In this document: positions 61,849 through 64,000 of the stretch, piece by piece
How the letters are laid out: each line of letters starts with the position of its first letter
Numbering within the stretch: position 1 is the first letter of the stretch
Source: Anoplopoma fimbria
Taxonomy: Eukaryota > Chordata > Actinopteri > Perciformes > Anoplopomatidae
Length of the DNA stretch: 64,000 bases
Reading direction: 5' to 3'
NCBI RefSeq assembly: GCF_027596085.1
Contig: NC_072451.1
Coordinates: forward strand, 8,828,013-8,892,012
Notes under the pieces: generated by a model
Seen by the model: the letters and a program-made list of their open reading frames with translations, nothing else
Told to the model about the DNA's origin: nothing
Database searches by the model: none
Program-made: the position numbers and the translations under genes

Positions 61849-61983
61849 CTGCTTGATCCATCTGCCAGATTCACAGCTCAGTGATGACGAGGACATCTGG
61901 TGCAGCTGGTAGGGGAGGTTAAAGAGGGCTAGAGGGGTCTCCCACTGCAGACCAGACAGCTGAAGGTTGTCCAACCAAAGTCT
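61849..61983 (-). CDS. Weak candidate exon, unrecognised product
   Basis: A 135-nt minus-strand stretch is open, multiple-of-three and flanked by CCACAG and GTTTGT. It would encode RLWLDNLQLSGLQWETPLAL and FNLPYQLHQMSSSSLSCESG plus RWIKQ. The composition looks protein-like, but the pyrimidine tract is poor and I recognise no family or partner exons. Confidence 0.22.
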
Positions 61984-62947
61984 CTGTGGTCTCTATTGCC
62001 CCAATAGATCCAGATCATGGCTGGATGGAAAAAATACATTGTGATAGTGGAACATGTATCATATTGTAGGCTATAGAGAAAAGGACAAATAAACAGCACT
62101 CTTATTAGATGAGTTCCACACAGTTATCTGAAAATTCATTATTCTTTTGGCTTAGTTGTAAGAGTTTTCATTTCCACTCCACCGATCAGCTTTTCCTCGT
62201 CCAATGTGGAGCCTTTAAAGCGAGCAGCAGGAATAAATAGAAACAGGGCGTCTGACAAAAAAACGACGAATTCCGCCGCGCAGTGCTAAGGACAGATGCT
62301 ATAGACTCTGCACACAGCGTGCACAAAATGACATTCAAAGCAACACAGTGACAGTGTTTACTCTCCCTCATAACGTCTGCACAGTTTAAACGTCTCACTG
62401 GTTTGAGGACCAAACAACTCATGAGCTCCAGGAACACTTTCCTTTAGAGTATCTCTTCAACTCAACATTGTTGTCTCTTCCCTCTTCATGGGACTTTTTT
62501 TTTTTTTTTTTTAATCACCCTACCCACCCTCACTATAGGAACATCTTTATTGACATATAATTGTTGAGCTATTTATTATTAAAAACTCTGTGGAAATCCT
62601 GATATCACACTGTCACAACCATTTCTTCTCCCTGGCACCAGTTCCATCACACACTCCTGTTCCTACTTCTCATCTAATCCTCATTTACACATTTATTTCC
62701 TCAAACAAATCTTTTTTGCTACTGGTTCATTTCAGTGACTTCTTTTTCCCACAGAACCTTCTTCAGTAAACTTCTCCCGAGTGCAATGAAAACTTGACTA
62801 GCTCGAGGCAAAAGCAATTTAATTTGCTTGCAGGATGCTCAAACATGTTTTGGTCATAATTATTTTTATTTAAACCGACACTATGGAAATTTTGGAAAAT
62901 AACACATTTTTATTCTTTAAATGAAAAGTTGAATTCTTAAGTAATAA

Positions 62948-62990
62948 AACACAACCTTGCTCAGTTCAGTACACTGAGCAAGGTTGTGTT
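62948..62990. repeat. 18-bp perfect inverted repeat (hairpin)
   Basis: AACACAACCTTGCTCAGT at 62948-62965 and its exact complement at 62973-62990, with a 7-nt loop TCAGTAC. Confidence 0.9.
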
Positions 62991-64000
62991 GTTTTTTCAG
63001 CTATAAACAGCATTACTTGTATGTCTTAGCATTTATCATTTATGGCTACATGGCTGTAATTTAGCTAACATAAAACTTGATGTGTGTTATGTCTTTGTTA
63101 TGTTTTCTGTGTTCTCTTTTCATCGGTGGTCCTTCTTTTGGTGCTTTGTCCCTGGAGGGCATATTTAACATATAAATATAGTCGAGGATCACTGCAGTGA
63201 GTAGTTCATGATCATGATTTATGTCAAGATCATAAAATATTTTAAAATAACTGATTCATTTATCACCTACACCACAGGTTGACCGATGCTTTCTGAAGGT
63301 GCTGTGGAGATGAATTGAAAACCTGAGCCAAGATGTTTGAAAGCTGCTCAGGACATACCCCAACACTCTGCAATGTGCTGTACAGTAAATGAGTTTAACT
63401 CTCCCTCTGTGACTTGCTCTTATCTTCATTCTATAAACGAGGGTGAAACACACTCTGGCAGTTCAAGTTGAAGCTCCTCCTCTTGCTTTAATAAAGCAGA
63501 ACCTGATAGTGTCCTTGGTATACTTCTGCACTCAAACACAATGATAGATATGTTTTGTCCACATATTGTGTGGTTCCACAACATATGATGCAACAGTTCA
63601 CACGCAAACATACTGCAGATCGATAAGTGAACATGAACAGAAGGAAAAGCTTTGGTTGTAAATGTTGGGATCTTCTGAAGGCTCCAGTTACTCTTCCTTG
63701 TACTTTTACTTGAGCTGAATGCAAAGATAAGTGGATCAAAAACAAATCCACTGCTGCCCTCAATGCTAACAGTCCTTTATACTGAGTTGTCCCGTTAAAA
63801 AATATATATCATGTTTGCGTCTTATTGGCATTCAGAAGGAAGAACTTCTAGCTAGTTCACCTGATCATCAGCAGACTGATCCCGGTAGAGGACATAAGTC
63901 AGATCAAAGGGCAGCTGAGTGACATACCCCCCCCACTGTTACCCCTGGATGTCCTGTCTCACTGACTACGTTTACACGCATACTCATATGCCGCTATTAT

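Larger units (their letters stand above)
60791..64000. other. Right flank, mostly unannotated
   Basis: Holds one weak candidate exon (61849-61983), a poly(T) run near 62494-62512 and an 18-bp hairpin at 62948-62990. No confident gene. Confidence 0.4.

Overview
The window is genomic DNA from a ray-finned (teleost) fish. The evidence is intron-split vertebrate genes with GT-AG splice sites, many very long CA/GT microsatellites, and a fish-typical mix of Tc1-like transposons, tRNA-derived SINEs, MITEs and broken non-LTR retrotransposons. Four protein-coding genes can be supported. All calls come from reading the sequence and from remembered family sequences; no search was run.

Layout. (1) About 1.87-2.96 kb, + strand: the single coding exon of a chemokine receptor of the CC/XC type. 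(2) About 3.7-8.8 kb: an intergenic repeat belt holding a MITE, a decayed YR-retroelement-like piece, a 124-bp GT array, SINE tails and LINE pieces. (3) 9.28-44.23 kb, + strand: a complete, intact contactin-associated-protein gene best matched to CNTNAP2 (Caspr2). It has 25 coding exons (3,954 nt, 1,317 aa) with every reading phase agreeing across junctions. Its introns hold most of the mobile elements, including a 2.76-kb near-perfect palindrome built around a Tc1 element in intron 4. (4) 48.79-51.66 kb, - strand: tmem70, a mitochondrial ATP-synthase assembly factor, in three exons, converging on cntnap2. (5) 55.82-59.98 kb, - strand: arpc5, the p16 subunit of Arp2/3, in four exons (150 aa). 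Its first intron carries a textbook U12-type 5' splice site and branch point with unusual AT-AA ends. (6) 60.1-64 kb: a LINE fragment with an RNase H-like stretch, then mostly unannotated sequence with one weak candidate exon.

The four genes do not form a pathway: leukocyte chemotaxis, axonal/synaptic adhesion, mitochondrial assembly and actin nucleation are unrelated. The more unusual signals are at the level of gene structure: minor-spliceosome splice ends, (GT)n arrays directly against splice acceptors, strong compaction of a gene that is megabase-sized in mammals, a probable lineage-specific intron, LINE 3' tails at two promoters, and a young palindrome. I did not find a convincing new multigene system.
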